From the NCBI GenBank assembly GCA_015056365.1, contig SVGM01000007.1:93384-157383 (forward strand): a stretch of 64,000 bases of DNA, read 5' to 3'. Under the pieces are notes generated by a model that saw nothing but the letters and a program-made list of their open reading frames with translations, was not told the origin of the DNA and did not search any database. Below, piece after piece: positions 1 through 10,800 of this stretch (within the stretch, counting starts at the first letter, position 1; every line of letters starts with the position of its first letter). The DNA comes from Clostridiales bacterium. Its GTDB lineage: Bacteria > Bacillota > Clostridia > Christensenellales > Aristaeellaceae. A program made the position numbers and the translations under genes.

Positions 1-441
1 CACCATCCACGCAAACCACACGCCTGCCAGCACGCCTGCGCTGTCCACCAGCACGTCCAGCACTGCGGCGTTTCTTGCCGTGCTGAAAAGCTGATGCACC
101 TCATCCGTGACGGCGTACAGGCTTCCTGCCACCCAGGCCCATAGGCCGTAGCGGCGCAAGCGGTAGCTGCGTGTCAGCATACAGACGAAAAACCCCAGCA
201 GGGCGAACTCCGCAAAGTGCGCGCATTTTCGTACAATCACCGACGCCGTCTCAAAGACGATCTGCTGCTCGGCCGCCGCCAGAGAATCGTATCCTGCATA
301 GAAGGCGGCGATCATCCACCGCACCACTTTGCCGCTGGCCTCGGAGGATGCTTCTCCGTCCTGGGCCGAGAAAAAAAAGATCATCCCGCAGACAGCGATC
401 ACACTGACCCACAGCAAAACCCGTACCCACCTTCTTTCCAT
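1..441 (-). CDS. VanZ-like family membrane protein (3' end beyond window)
   Basis: The reading frame opens at an ATG at 441, preceded by a strong GGAGAGGAGG ribosome site, and runs off the left edge, so only the first 147 codons are visible. The protein starts with a hydrophobic helix (residues 6-20). It then carries the VanZ-like signature: KCAHFAEFALLG near residue 77, an aromatic-rich helix ending in TDEVHQLF, and R-x5-LDVLVDSAG. VanZ-like proteins are small multi-helix membrane proteins. The founding member gives low-level teicoplanin resistance, but most members have no known role. It lies in the same direction as the synthase and aminotransferase genes upstream, after an 83-bp gap. Family assignment is good; function is unknown. 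Confidence 0.8.
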   Translation of the reverse strand, partial: MERRWVRVLLWVSVIAVCGMIFFFSAQDGEASSEASGKVVRWMIAAFYAGYDSLAAAEQQIVFETASVIVRKCAHFAEFALLGFFVCMLTRSYRLRRYGLWAWVAGSLYAVTDEVHQLFSTARNAAVLDVLVDSAGVLAGVWFAWMV

Positions 442-524
442 CGGATTCCTCCTCTCCTTCAGGTGACACAGAATCAAACGGGCGACAGCAGCATATGCCT
501 GCCATCGCCCGTACATTGTAGCGG

Positions 525-1919
525 TTATTTGCTTTTGTGGAAGAGCAGCCGCTCGTAGCGGTCCTGGTCCGCATTGCGCACCATGATCTCCAGCTCCTCA
601 TCGCCCATCACGGTGTTGCGGCCCTGGGCAAACAGGGCGTCCACCTGCTCCTTGACGGCAGCTACCAGAGGATCGTGCTTTTCCATGGTGTGCTTGCCCA
701 TAAGGCGGAAGTAGCTGTTCATCCAGTGGGTGATGCCCGCCAGACCACTGTGACTGTCCACGGCCACGGAGGCAGGACGGTTGAGGATGGCGGCGGTGTT
801 GAAGATGTTGTAGATCTCCTCATCCTTGAGCATGCCGTCAGCATGGATGCCGGCGCGGGTCACGTTGAAGTGGCGGCCCACAAAGGGCTGACGGGGGCTG
901 ATCTCGATGCCGATCTCCCGCTCCATGTACTCGGCGATCTCGGTAATGGCGGTCAGGTCCATGCCATCGGTGGTGCCGCGCAGGGACTGATATTCCACCG
1001 CCATGGCCTCCAGCGGGCAGTTGCCGGTGCGCTCGCCGATGCCCAGCAGAGAGCAGTTGATGCTGGCGCAGCCGTAGAGCCATGCGGTACCTGCGTTGGT
1101 GACCACCTTGTAGAAGTCGTTGTGGCCGTGCCACTCCAGCTGCTCAGAGGGGATCTGAGCGTAGTGGTTGAGGCCGTAGATAATGCCGGGGACGCTTCTG
1201 GGCAGCGCAGCGCCGGGATAATGCACGCCGTAGCCCATGGTATCGCAGGCGCGCACCTTGATGGGCATGCCGCTTTCCTCGCTCAGGTTCATCAGCTGCT
1301 CGGCAAAGGGCAGCACAAAACCGTAGAAGTCGGCGCGGGTGATGTCTTCAAAGTGGCAACGGGGCACGATGCCTTGCTCCAACGCCGCCTTGATGATCCC
1401 CAGATACTTATCCAGCGCCTGACGGCGGGTCAGGTGCATCTTCTTGAAAATGTGATAGTCGCTGCAGGAGACCAGGATGCCGGTTTCCTTGACGCCAGCG
1501 GCCTTGACCAGTTCGAAATCCTTTTCGTTGGCACGGATCCACGTGGTGATCTCCGGGAAGGGCAGGCCAAGATTCTGGCAGCGCTCCAAGGCCTCCCGGT
1601 CCTTATCGGTGTAGAGGAAAAACTCGCTCTGGCGTACCAGACCCTTGGGACCGCCCAGGCGCGCCTCCAGCTTGAAGAGGTGCTCGATCTGCTTGGGCGT
1701 AAAGGGGCTGACGCTCTGCTGACCATCGCGGAAAGTGGTGTCGGTCATCCAGATCTCTTTGGGCATATTCACAGGCACCACGCGGTTGTTGAACGCAACC
1801 TTGGGAATGGCCTCGTAGTCGAACAGCTCCCGGTACAGGTTGGGCTCTGCCACATCCTGCAGCTCGTACTTATACTTGGACTGCATGAGCAGGTTGGTAT
1901 TCGGGCTGAATTCCAGCAA
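525..1919 (-). CDS. HMGL-family acyltransferase, candidate Re-citrate synthase (isopropylmalate/homocitrate synthase-like)
   Basis: This 464-aa protein has the DRE-TIM barrel of the isopropylmalate/homocitrate synthase family. The sequence TDTTFRDGQQS at about 59-69 is the catalytic R-D motif, and EWHGHNDF is the metal-binding HxH region. It lacks the C-terminal LeuA regulatory domain. From memory, the long N-terminal extension and phrases such as VRQSEFFLY and CHFEDITRADFYGF resemble the clostridial Re-citrate synthase group, which condenses acetyl-CoA with oxaloacetate in anaerobes lacking Si-citrate synthase; that is inference. The start is a TTG abutting the aminotransferase stop, chosen because AAAGGAG lies 9 nt upstream; the first ATG, 11 codons in, has no ribosome site. 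It is co-transcribed with the aminotransferase. Confidence 0.8.
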   Translation of the reverse strand: MLEFSPNTNLLMQSKYKYELQDVAEPNLYRELFDYEAIPKVAFNNRVVPVNMPKEIWMTDTTFRDGQQSVSPFTPKQIEHLFKLEARLGGPKGLVRQSEFFLYTDKDREALERCQNLGLPFPEITTWIRANEKDFELVKAAGVKETGILVSCSDYHIFKKMHLTRRQALDKYLGIIKAALEQGIVPRCHFEDITRADFYGFVLPFAEQLMNLSEESGMPIKVRACDTMGYGVHYPGAALPRSVPGIIYGLNHYAQIPSEQLEWHGHNDFYKVVTNAGTAWLYGCASINCSLLGIGERTGNCPLEAMAVEYQSLRGTTDGMDLTAITEIAEYMEREIGIEISPRQPFVGRHFNVTRAGIHADGMLKDEEIYNIFNTAAILNRPASVAVDSHSGLAGITHWMNSYFRLMGKHTMEKHDPLVAAVKEQVDALFAQGRNTVMGDEELEIMVRNADQDRYERLLFHKSK

Positions 1920-3119
1920 TTACTTCAACTCCTTTACAAAGGCTTCGAGTCTGTCCATGCCTTTCTCGATGTTTTCCAGGCTGCAGGCATAGCTCAGGCG
2001 GCAGTAGCCTTCCGCCATAAACGCATTGCCCGGCACCAGGGCCACATGGGCATTTTCCAGAAGCAGCAGGGCAAAATCGCTGCTGTTGTTGATCACCGTC
2101 TCGCCGTAGCGCTTGCCGATCATCTGCTTGACGTTCATCATCACGTAGAAGGCGCCGTCAGGATTTCGGCAGCTCAGGCCGGGAATGGCGTTGATGCGCT
2201 GGCAGATGTAGTTCTTACGCTTTTCAAACTGCTGGCGCATCTCCTCCACGCAGCTCTGATCCATGGTATAGGCCACGGCAGCGGCGTGCTGAGCGGCGCT
2301 GTTGGGTGCAGAGGTGGACTGGCTCTGGTAGTTGGTCATGGCGGCGATCACGTCGGCAGGGCCGGCAGCAAAGCCGATGCGCAGGCCGGTCATGGCGTAG
2401 GATTTGCTCACGCCGCCCACCAGCACGGTATGGGTCCAAGCCTCGGGACTCAGGGTAGGCAGGGAAATATGCTTCTTGCCGCCATAGACCAGCTTCTCAT
2501 AGATCTCGTCGGAGATAATATAGAACTCGCGCTCCACTGCCAGCTGCACCAGCGCCCGCAGGCGTTCCTCGTCCCAGATGTTGCCGTTGGGGTTGGAGGG
2601 GTTGGTGAGAACAAAGGCCTTGGTGCGGGGCGTGATGCACTTCTCAATGGCCTCGATGGAGGGCAGGAATCCGTCCTCCTCCTTGCACTCCACAAACACG
2701 CTCACGCCGCCGGCCATGCGCACCATCTCCGGGTAGCTGACCCAGCAGGGGGTGGGAATGATCACTTCGTCATGCTCGTTGCACAGCGTCTGGAAGGCGG
2801 TGTACAGGGTATGCTTGGCGCCGCAGGATACAATGATCTGGTTCAGTTCATAATCCAGACCGTAGTCTTCCTTGAGGCGGTAGGCGATGGCCTGGCGCAC
2901 CTCCAGCGTACCGGCTACAGGGGTATAACGGGTCATGCCGCGGTCCATCGCGTCCTTCATGGCCTCGCGCACCACCACAGGGGTGTCAAAATCCGGCTCG
3001 CCGGCGGCAAAGCCGATCACGTCAACGCCGGCAGCGCGCATGGCTTTGGCACGGGCGTCCATCGCCAGCGTGGCGGAAGGGGCGATATTTCTGCAATTCT
3101 TTGAAATTCCCAGCGGCAT
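1920..3119 (-). CDS. Class I PLP-dependent aminotransferase (aspartate aminotransferase type)
   Basis: The 399-aa length and motifs match fold-type I aminotransferases of the AspB/AspC group. They include FAAGEPDFDTP near residue 37, NPSNPNGN at 173 (NPxNPTG-like), the PLP-contacting IISDEIYE at about 201-208, and SKSYAMTGLRIGF with the Schiff-base Lys239. It likely interconverts aspartate and oxaloacetate using glutamate/2-oxoglutarate. A GGGAGGAATGACCC leader precedes the ATG. It is the first gene of a two-gene unit with the downstream citrate-synthase-like gene, so oxaloacetate supply and use are plausibly linked. The exact amino-acid substrate cannot be fixed from sequence alone. Confidence 0.92.
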   Translation of the reverse strand: MPLGISKNCRNIAPSATLAMDARAKAMRAAGVDVIGFAAGEPDFDTPVVVREAMKDAMDRGMTRYTPVAGTLEVRQAIAYRLKEDYGLDYELNQIIVSCGAKHTLYTAFQTLCNEHDEVIIPTPCWVSYPEMVRMAGGVSVFVECKEEDGFLPSIEAIEKCITPRTKAFVLTNPSNPNGNIWDEERLRALVQLAVEREFYIISDEIYEKLVYGGKKHISLPTLSPEAWTHTVLVGGVSKSYAMTGLRIGFAAGPADVIAAMTNYQSQSTSAPNSAAQHAAAVAYTMDQSCVEEMRQQFEKRKNYICQRINAIPGLSCRNPDGAFYVMMNVKQMIGKRYGETVINNSSDFALLLLENAHVALVPGNAFMAEGYCRLSYACSLENIEKGMDRLEAFVKELK

Positions 3120-3228
3120 GGGTCATTCCTCCCTGATACGTTTCGAAGATGAATGTTTGATCTTTGCTTCCTGCATTTTGGACGGTCGCCCGGACAGCTT
3201 CCAGCTCCTTCGCGCGGCTGCGAAAGCA

Positions 3229-3257
3229 ATTATATCACACATTTTTCTGCCGGTAAA
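3229..3257 (-). promoter_or_regulatory. Promoter of the aminotransferase/synthase operon
   Basis: On the minus strand, TTTACC (3252-3257) is followed after exactly 17 bp by a perfect TATAAT (3229-3234), with an extended TG one base upstream. This predicts an untranslated leader of about 100 nt before the ATG at 3119. Confidence 0.7.
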
Positions 3258-3348
3258 CATGCTTTTGGGTCTTTTTGCATTCCATACCGGAAAAATGCAA
3301 TTTTCAACCCCGCAACATTCATTTACAAATCTAACCTCCCCGAATTTC

Positions 3349-3377
3349 TTTCTTTTTCGCATGTTTTGTGTTATCAT
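3349..3377 (+). promoter_or_regulatory. Possible divergent promoter for the thioredoxin-lipoprotein/ccdA pair
   Basis: TATCAT at 3372-3377 has an extended TG at 3369-3370 and a weak TTTCTT at -35. The 320-bp gap 3120-3439 holds only this and the opposite aminotransferase promoter, in notably AT-rich sequence. Confidence 0.35.
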
Positions 3378-3439
3378 ACTGTTAATCCTATGAGTTACCC
3401 CCGCAAAACATAACCACGATCCAAGGAGGTATCATCATC

Positions 3440-3970
3440 ATGACGAAACGTATCGTTGCCATTCTCACCGTGCTGGTTCTTGCGCTGTCCATGACCGCCT
3501 GCGCCGCAGCAGCAGACGTCACCGAGCCCGCCATGGACATCATCGACTACCTGAGTTCCCTTTCTTCTCTGGATCTGAACCCCTACCGGGGCAAGGTCAT
3601 TGCGCTGAACTTTTTCACCTCTTGGTGCGGCTATTGCATGGAAGAAATGCCCAGCTTCAAGCAGGTCTTCACCGAGTATAACCCCGAGGAAATAGAGATC
3701 ATCCTGGTGCACGCCTGGAATGGCGAAGGCCAGAAGGAAGGCGAGCGTGTCAAGGAACGCTTCGGGCTGGAAGAGATGAACATCTATGAAGATACGGACT
3801 GCAGCCTCACCAACAGCCTGGGCATCATTGGTTTCCCCACCACCCTGTTCATTGCCCAGGACGGCGTATCCGTCTCCGGCGCCAACGGTATGATCACCTA
3901 TGATCAGCTCACCCAGCATCTGGATACCCTGGGCGTGAGCCGCGTTCCTGCAGCGGAGGTCACCGAATGA
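3440..3970 (+). CDS. TlpA/ResA-like thioredoxin-fold lipoprotein
   Basis: This 176-aa protein starts with a lipoprotein signal: a basic N-terminus, a hydrophobic core and a lipobox ending LSMTAC, so Cys21 would be lipidated. A thioredoxin-like domain follows, with FFTSWCGYCMEEMP and the redox pair Cys63/Cys66. The cis-proline segment is GFPTTLFI. Such extracytoplasmic thiol-disulfide proteins reduce or isomerise disulfides outside the membrane and take electrons from a CcdA-type membrane partner, which is exactly the next gene (ATGA overlap). It follows a good AAGGAGG ribosome site. The substrate is unknown; no cytochrome c genes are nearby. Confidence 0.87.
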   Translation: MTKRIVAILTVLVLALSMTACAAAADVTEPAMDIIDYLSSLSSLDLNPYRGKVIALNFFTSWCGYCMEEMPSFKQVFTEYNPEEIEIILVHAWNGEGQKEGERVKERFGLEEMNIYEDTDCSLTNSLGIIGFPTTLFIAQDGVSVSGANGMITYDQLTQHLDTLGVSRVPAAEVTE

Positions 3971-4665
3971 ATCTGTTTCAGCCACAGATCCAGCAGGTTT
4001 CCCTGTGGGCGATGCTGGGCGCCGGCCTGATGGCCTTTGTCAGCCCCTGCGTGCTGCCCATGCTGCCGGTGTACGCCCTGTACCTGATGGGCGGCACCGA
4101 GGACGCGCAAAAGCCCTCGGCAGCCACTTTGATCAAGCGCTGCCTCGGGCTGACGCTGGGCTTCATGCTGCTGTACGTTTTGATGGGCGCGGGCGCAGGC
4201 TTGCTTGGCAGCGCCCTGAAAAACGCCGACCGGGGAACCCTGAACATCATCTCCGGCGCGCTGATGATTCTCTTCGGCCTGCGGATGCTTGAGATTTTCC
4301 GTCTGCCGGCGCTTCATCTTCCCGCCGGCCTGAGCCTGCAAGGCCGCCGCATGAACGGTTTCTTCGGGTCGTTCCTCTTTGGACTGGTGATGGCCATCTC
4401 CTTCACCTCCTGCCTGACCCCCCTGCTGGCCAACGCGCTGGTGATGGCCGCCTCTCAGGACGGCGCCACCATGTGGACAGGCGTTGCTCATCTGGCCGTC
4501 TTCTCGCTGGGGTTATGCATCCCTATGCTGGCCTGCATGCTGCTGTACCAGTGGCTCAAGGGCATGATCGGCTGGCTGCGCACCCATCAGCAGCTCATCC
4601 GCCGGATCGGCGGCGGCCTGATGATCCTTTACGGCCTGTACCTGATCCTCAGCGCCCTGCTGTAA
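3967..4665 (+). CDS. ccdA: CcdA/DsbD-type transmembrane electron carrier
   Basis: This 232-aa protein is almost wholly hydrophobic, with about six membrane helices. It carries the CcdA hallmarks: AFVSPCVLPMLPVY in the first helix (redox Cys) and FTSCLTPLLANAL in the fourth (second Cys). CcdA moves electrons from cytoplasmic thioredoxin across the membrane to an extracytoplasmic thioredoxin-like protein. Its ATG overlaps the stop of the upstream thioredoxin lipoprotein gene by 4 nt, so the two are translationally coupled and form a complete reducing pathway. A factor-independent terminator follows. The redox target is unknown. Confidence 0.9.
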   Translation: MNLFQPQIQQVSLWAMLGAGLMAFVSPCVLPMLPVYALYLMGGTEDAQKPSAATLIKRCLGLTLGFMLLYVLMGAGAGLLGSALKNADRGTLNIISGALMILFGLRMLEIFRLPALHLPAGLSLQGRRMNGFFGSFLFGLVMAISFTSCLTPLLANALVMAASQDGATMWTGVAHLAVFSLGLCIPMLACMLLYQWLKGMIGWLRTHQQLIRRIGGGLMILYGLYLILSALL

Positions 4666-4686
4666 TTCCGCTTTCGTTCCCCTCCG

Positions 4687-4720
4687 CCTTCTGATGCCCA
4701 ATTCATCAGAAGGCGTTTTT
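4687..4720 (+). terminator. Intrinsic terminator after ccdA
   Basis: An 11-bp perfect stem (GCCTTCTGATG / CATCAGAAGGC) with a 6-nt loop is followed by TTTTT. Confidence 0.85.
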
Positions 4721-4751
4721 CATGAGCGCACAGCACGCCCAGCCAAAACCA

Positions 4752-4801
4752 AACAGCCCGCCAGTGCTTTCGCTTCAAGGCACCGGCGGGCTGTTCTTTT
4801 T
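4752..4801. terminator. Bidirectional terminator between ccdA and the giant repeat-protein gene
   Basis: CAGCCCGCC and GGCGGGCTG arms form a roughly 14-bp stem with one mismatch. T-rich sequence follows on the plus strand (TTCTTTTTT) and, more loosely, on the minus strand, where it ends the 1998-aa gene. Confidence 0.7.
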
Positions 4802-4810
4802 TCAGATCAA

Positions 4811-7800
4811 TCAGTGGAATTCAAGGTACTGGTTGGCCAGGTCGCGGAAGGACATCAAATCGTTGTACTCGTCCAAACCGGTGCTCACCACATCCTTGAC
4901 ATTGCAGATGTTCTGGAAGGTCTGCACACCGGAGTCTCCTGCCACCACGTTGATCAGATACTCAAGGTTAGAGCGGAACATGGGCTCAAGCAGCTCGCTG
5001 CTCAGGCCAAGAGCGTCCTCGGCACAGCCGATCAGCTCGTCGTATGCCACCTCCAGCGCCGCATCAAGCTCCTGCTTGCCCAGTTCGATGAGCGTACGGC
5101 AGGCGTTGAGGGTTTCCTTGGCAGAGGGCACATAGGTCACGATGCCAAGGTTCTCCCGTTTGTTTGTCACGGGGTCGATTCTGTACAGCGTTCCGGTGAA
5201 ATAGGTGCTGCCCGGCATGATGCTGCCCGTTTCAAGGTCCTTGAGCTTCATGCCGAACGCTCCGCCGGGCTCCAGGGAATAGCGCTGGTTGTTGTAGGTA
5301 AAGGTGCCGCCAGTGAACGTGCTGAAGCAGATGGCGAACGTGCCTGCCTTGTAGTCCGAATAACGCACGGAATGGTTGGTATGCAGCAGGTACGCCATGC
5401 CATAGTCCGCCACATCGTCAGCGGTAACCACTGCGCCGGTGGCGGTGGCGAGGATCACCTGACTGTCCAGCGCCTCTGCCGCGTCTGAAATATCCAGTTC
5501 CTTCTGGTTGCTTTCCAGCATCCGGTCGTAGTAGTAGTCGCTGTCCACCTTGCCTGTGTCGGTGCGTTTGGGCAGGCGTTTGTTGACCATCTCAGGAAGC
5601 GACCGCAGGTCGTAGTTGCCGTTGCGATCCGCCTTGAACCCAAGGGCTTCCAGCTCGTCATGGAGCGCATTGAGCGACACATAGTCCACAACCGAGGCGT
5701 TGAGCTGCTTGGCAACGTAGGTGGATTTGGCGTTCCAGGTCGGGTTCAGCTGCCCGCCGCTATAGACATAGAGTGCGGAGGGATACACCAACGTTCCGAT
5801 GTAGTTTCCGGAGAAGTCGCTCTTTGCGTCGTTCATCTTGATGAGGATGCTGTTGCTGTTCAGGTGCAAGGTGCCCTCAAAATGGAAGCCACTGCCCTTG
5901 ACTGTCACCGAACCGTACATGCCGATCTTGATGGTGCTGTTTTGCGGTAGCAGGATGCGGTGGGAGCGGTCGGACTTGAAGAGGAAATCCAGTGAAACAA
6001 GGATGCTGCCGCCGCTTTGCAGGCCCAGTTGACCATCCTTCTCCACGGTGAGATGGGTGCACTGGATGGTTTTGCAGCTGCCGGTCAGCTGTCCCTTGAT
6101 CAGCAGGGTACCGTCCACCGTAAGGCTCCCGTTTGCGGCGAAGCTGAGCGAACCGTTTTCCTTGATGGTCAGGCTGTCGCACCGCATCGAAGTCACGCCG
6201 CTGAGGCTGCCCTCAATCACGGCGCTGCCGCCGTCCTCGGCCAGCTTCAGACTGCTGCCTTGGGTCATGGTAATGGAACCGGTATCCTCCACCACCAGCG
6301 AGCTGCAAACGATGCTGCCGCAGCGAAGGTTCGCGCTCACCCGCAACTCGCCCGTGACCACCAGCGTGGCGTCGCCGAAATCAGCGTCCCGCAGGATGCG
6401 CAGATTGTTGTTGATGTTCAGCTGCTTGTAGTCCAGCACCAGCGTGCCGTATCCGGGATCGTTGTGATAATAGCCCGCGCCAAAGAGAGGATCCTTCCAG
6501 CGCAGGGAGATGTCCGGCAGAGGGATGACCACATTTTCGCCGGAGAAGGCGCACCGGGCGCTGTTCATCGTCAGGGTACCGCTGGTGCTGCCGGTGAGGA
6601 CCACATCCTCCAGACAGCCGGAGGCATGCTGGCCCCACTCCTCCACAAAGGGACAGGCAGCGGGCGCCGCGGTGGGCGTAGCTGTCGGCTTCGGCGTGGG
6701 GGTAGGCGTAGCGGGTGGCGTGGGGGTCACCGCAGGAGCGCCTGTCGTTCCGGGCACAGCTGTGGGCGCAGGCGTTGCTTCCGGCACATACGCCGGCACC
6801 GCCAGCTGGGTCTCCACCCGTTCGCCGGACAGATCCTCCACCCATACGTCCCATACGGAGTCCACCGTCAGCGCCTCCACCTCAAAGCGGAAGATCTTCT
6901 TGGCGGAGCTCGCCTCGTCAGGGCGCGTGGTGCTCTGCGCCACGTCGCCCCATGCAACGCCCGCGCTGACGGCGTCGCCGGTGGTGACCAGGGAGAGGAT
7001 GCGCTTGCCGTCCTGGGTCTTATAGTACGGGGTCAGCGTAAGCTGGGTCTTATACTGGGTCGTGCCCACATCGCTGACGCGCACGTAGCCCTGCTTTGTT
7101 CCATAGTTGTAGGATACGAGATAGAAGTCGCCTTCCTGTCCCAGTACGCTCAGCGAGCTGAGCCGGTCCAGATAACCGCTGAGCGAGCTCGCGTCGGGCA
7201 GGGCGAACAGGTCGATCACTGTGCTTTGCGGCCAGCCGCTCCACGGGATAAAGTCCTCAACGGTGAGGGAACGGGAGCCTTCGCCCTGAGAGTAGCCCAT
7301 GCCGAAGGGCATCACCAGCACGGTATAGTTGCCCTGCTGGGACAGCAGCTCTGCTTCGATATCGTAAGACAGGGTCTCTGCACCAAGGCGTGCTTCCAGA
7401 TCGCTGCCGTCAGGCTGGATCAGGTGCAGGGCATAGCCATCTGCGTTTTCCACAGCGTTCCAGCTAACGGTCACAGGCGTACCGGTCTGAACGGAGATGG
7501 AATACTTGTTGCCGTTGAGGGCGACGGTGGGCGCAGGCAGCGTCTGGGATGCGCTGACCGTAAGGATCTGTTCAGGGCAGGCCTCCGACCATACGCCGCT
7601 CTTGCAGCCACGGAACGCCACGCGGCGCTCGCCGGCCATGGTAAACGAGCGGCTGAAGGTGACGGTGCCGTCGTTACCCACCAGGCGCGTATCGTAGCCC
7701 ACGCCGTCCACCAGAAGCTGTACCTCGGTCACGTCCGGCGCGGTGACCACGAAGGTCACCTCCTGGCAGGTCAGCACCTCATTGGAGGACATGGTGAAGG

Positions 7801-10800
7801 CCTCCACCGCCGGCAAGTCTGCGGCAATGGTGAACTCCGTATACGTTTTCAAAGTGGTACCGTCCCGGTAGGCCTTCAGCGTAAAGCGGTAGCTGAAACC
7901 CCGCGGCAGGGTAAGGGTAACGTAGCCGTCGCCGGATGCGACGGTGGTGTAGCGCACAGAGGTTGTGCCGCCGCCTTTGATCTGCGCCACACTCCAGCTG
8001 TAGTTTGCTGTCTCCTGGGTGTTCCACCGGATGGTGACGGTATCGGAAAGAAGAACGTCGCCATTGTCCGGAGCATAGATGACCGGCGCGGCAAGGGCAG
8101 GCAGGGTCTCGCCTTCAGAGAGGGCGTAGGCACGGAAGACGGGGCTCTGCACAGAGGCGCTGCTGTGGTGGAATATGTCACTCTCAGGCCAGAAGGTATA
8201 CCCGGCAAGGGCATACTCCACCGTATGCCACCCTTCCCCGTCGCACTCGTAGGTCCAGCAGCCGTTTTTGTCCGTATAGATCGTCCATGCGTCATCAGCG
8301 GTATGGTAATGGGTCACTGCGACGCCTTCCAGCGGCTCGCCGTCCGCAGAAAGGACCGTACCGCTCAAGTAGCTGTCCAGGTTGACGTCGTCTGTTTCGT
8401 TCTCTTCATCCTCCGTATATCGTGGCTTGTAGCCCGCAGATTTCAGGGATGCATCGGTCACACTGCCGGGGGTGCAGTAGATGGGCGCACCGGCAGGGAA
8501 GGCGTTGGCGCCGATGAACGAAACATTGTCGTGCAGATAAAATGCCGTGTCGGCATCCAGTTCATAGAACACTTTTGCTTTCAGCTGGGGCACAAGTTCC
8601 GGCAGATGGATCTCCGTATCGTCTCCCGTATAGGCGTTCAGGATGATCTCGCCGTTGGATCTGGACAGAAGGAAATCTTCGTAGCCATAGAACACAAAGG
8701 GCACGGAAATCGTTTCCACAACGGCGCTTCCGGGGCTGACCACTGGCAGCACAGCAGAGGAACCAGAGTAGGTGATCAGGTTTCGCGGCAGCTGTACCTG
8801 CTCAAGCTTCGTGCAGCCGGAGAAAACGCCGTACTTCACTGTGGTGAGGCTGGAGGGCAGCAGCACTTCCTCCAGGGCAGTGCAGTCCCTGAAAGCATAG
8901 TCATGGATGGTGGTCACGGTCTGAGGCAGGGCGATGCTGGTCATCGTGGTATTGCCTGCAAACACGCCCGCACCGATCTCGGTAACGCCCCAGGGGACCT
9001 CCACCTTCGCCTCATTCCCCAGATAGCTGATCAGCTGGATGGTGGTGGTATTCGGCAGCCGCTTGTAGCGGAAGTCCAGTTCGCCCGGAGAGGTGAACGT
9101 ATAGTCATTTTTCGCCAGCTGCTGTGCCGTGGCGGAGGATTTTTCGCAGATTAGCAGCGCATCGGTGTAGAAGGCATCCTTGCCGATAGACCTAATCCCG
9201 GGCGGCAGCTCGAATTCGCCAATCCGCGCATACCAGAAGGCGGTGGAGGCGATGGTGGTCACCGACGCGGGCAGGGTGATCCTGTCCATGGTGCAGTGGA
9301 AGGCGACTTTGCCGATATAGAGCAGGCCTTCCTCCGCCGTAAAAGAGGAGAGCTTCCAAGCGTAATCGAAAGCGTTGTCATAGAGATACTGCACGCTTTT
9401 CGGCAGGGAAATGCCAGTAACATGATTGGGGATGGCGTAGCCGTCCACCGCCTGGATGCCCTCCGGCAGGGCGATGACGGCATCCGCTCCGGTGTATTTG
9501 TCCAGCGTCAGAAGATCGCTGCTGTTGTGATAGAGCAGGTAGTCCGGTTGACCTTCTACCGTGAAGGTATAGCCTGCATCGGAGAGGGTATGCGCCGTGG
9601 TGCTGCCGGGCGTGCACTGCAGCACTTCTGTTCTGTTGCTATAATACGCCGGGTGAATTCCCCGTCCCACAAAGGTAATGTGATCCGGCAGGATCAGCGG
9701 CGACAGGTAGTTGCAGCCACCGAGGGCACTGCTTTCGATGGAGGTAAGGGTATTGGGCAGGTGGATGGAGCGCAGAGAGGAGCACATTTCAAACGCGCGG
9801 TAGGGAAGGCTGGTCACGCCATCCGGGATCGTGATCTCCGCCAGCTGATAGCAGTACAGGAAAGCGCCGTCACCGATGGTTTCCAGGGTGGAGGGCAGCT
9901 GTACGAAGACCAGCTGATCCGCGGCCATGAAGGCGTAGGGTTCTATGTGAATGATTCCCTCCGGCAGCACCGCGTGGGTGATCTCCGAGATAGAGAAAGC
10001 ATACGTGCCCACGGCGACCACTGCTTCGCCCTCCGGCGACATAGCCGGAATCGTGATCCGCCGCTCGGTGCCGGTGTAGTCGGTGACGGTGCAGGTGCCG
10101 TCGCCGTTGCTGGCAAAGACAAACGCATCCGCAGGCGTTGCAGGGATCGTCTCTGAGCGGTAGTTGACGGTTGCGCCGGCGCATACGCCCAGATTGGTCC
10201 CGGTCAGCTCCAGCCAGGCAGGCGCATCGATGCTCTGCACCCCCTCGCAGCCCGTAAAGGCCGCTTCGCTCACGCTGGTGACCTTCAGGCCGTCAGCGGT
10301 GTCCGGGATATACAGCGTCGTGGGGATCTCGCCGGTATCGCGGGGGAAAAGCAGCTGGGCTTCGCTGCCCATCAGGCGGTAATAGAAGCCGTTCACCAGC
10401 GCCAGTTCCTCTTCCGGCACGCAAACAACGCCCGCTGGCACGTTATCGGGAATCCGGCCCAGCACATACTTTACATCGTCATACACGCTGGGATCCACCG
10501 CCGCGTCCGCGCCGTTCAGGTACAGGTAGGTAGCGCCGGTGCCGGCCAAGGCATCCGCGCCGATGGTCGCCATTTCTTCGCAAACCTCCAGCGCGTAAAC
10601 CTTCGTGTTCTGGAAAGCACGCTGGCCTATGGCGGTCACCTGCCAGGGGATCTGCACCAGACCGCCGAGCGCAGAAACGCCCAGAAATGCTTCGTCTTCA
10701 ATGACAAGCAGATCTCCGGGCAGCGACACAGCGGCGCTTGCGGGCAGCGGCAGCAGGCTGGTCAACAGCACGACCGCCAGCAGCAAAGAACCTATACGTT

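Noticed and set aside
537..3104. 855-aa plus-strand open frame
   Set aside because: It lies antisense over the synthase and aminotransferase genes, whose motifs are unmistakable. High GC gives long mirror frames.
6017..9154. 1045-aa plus-strand open frame
   Set aside because: Antisense to the 1998-aa repeat protein; no ribosome site or recognisable domain.
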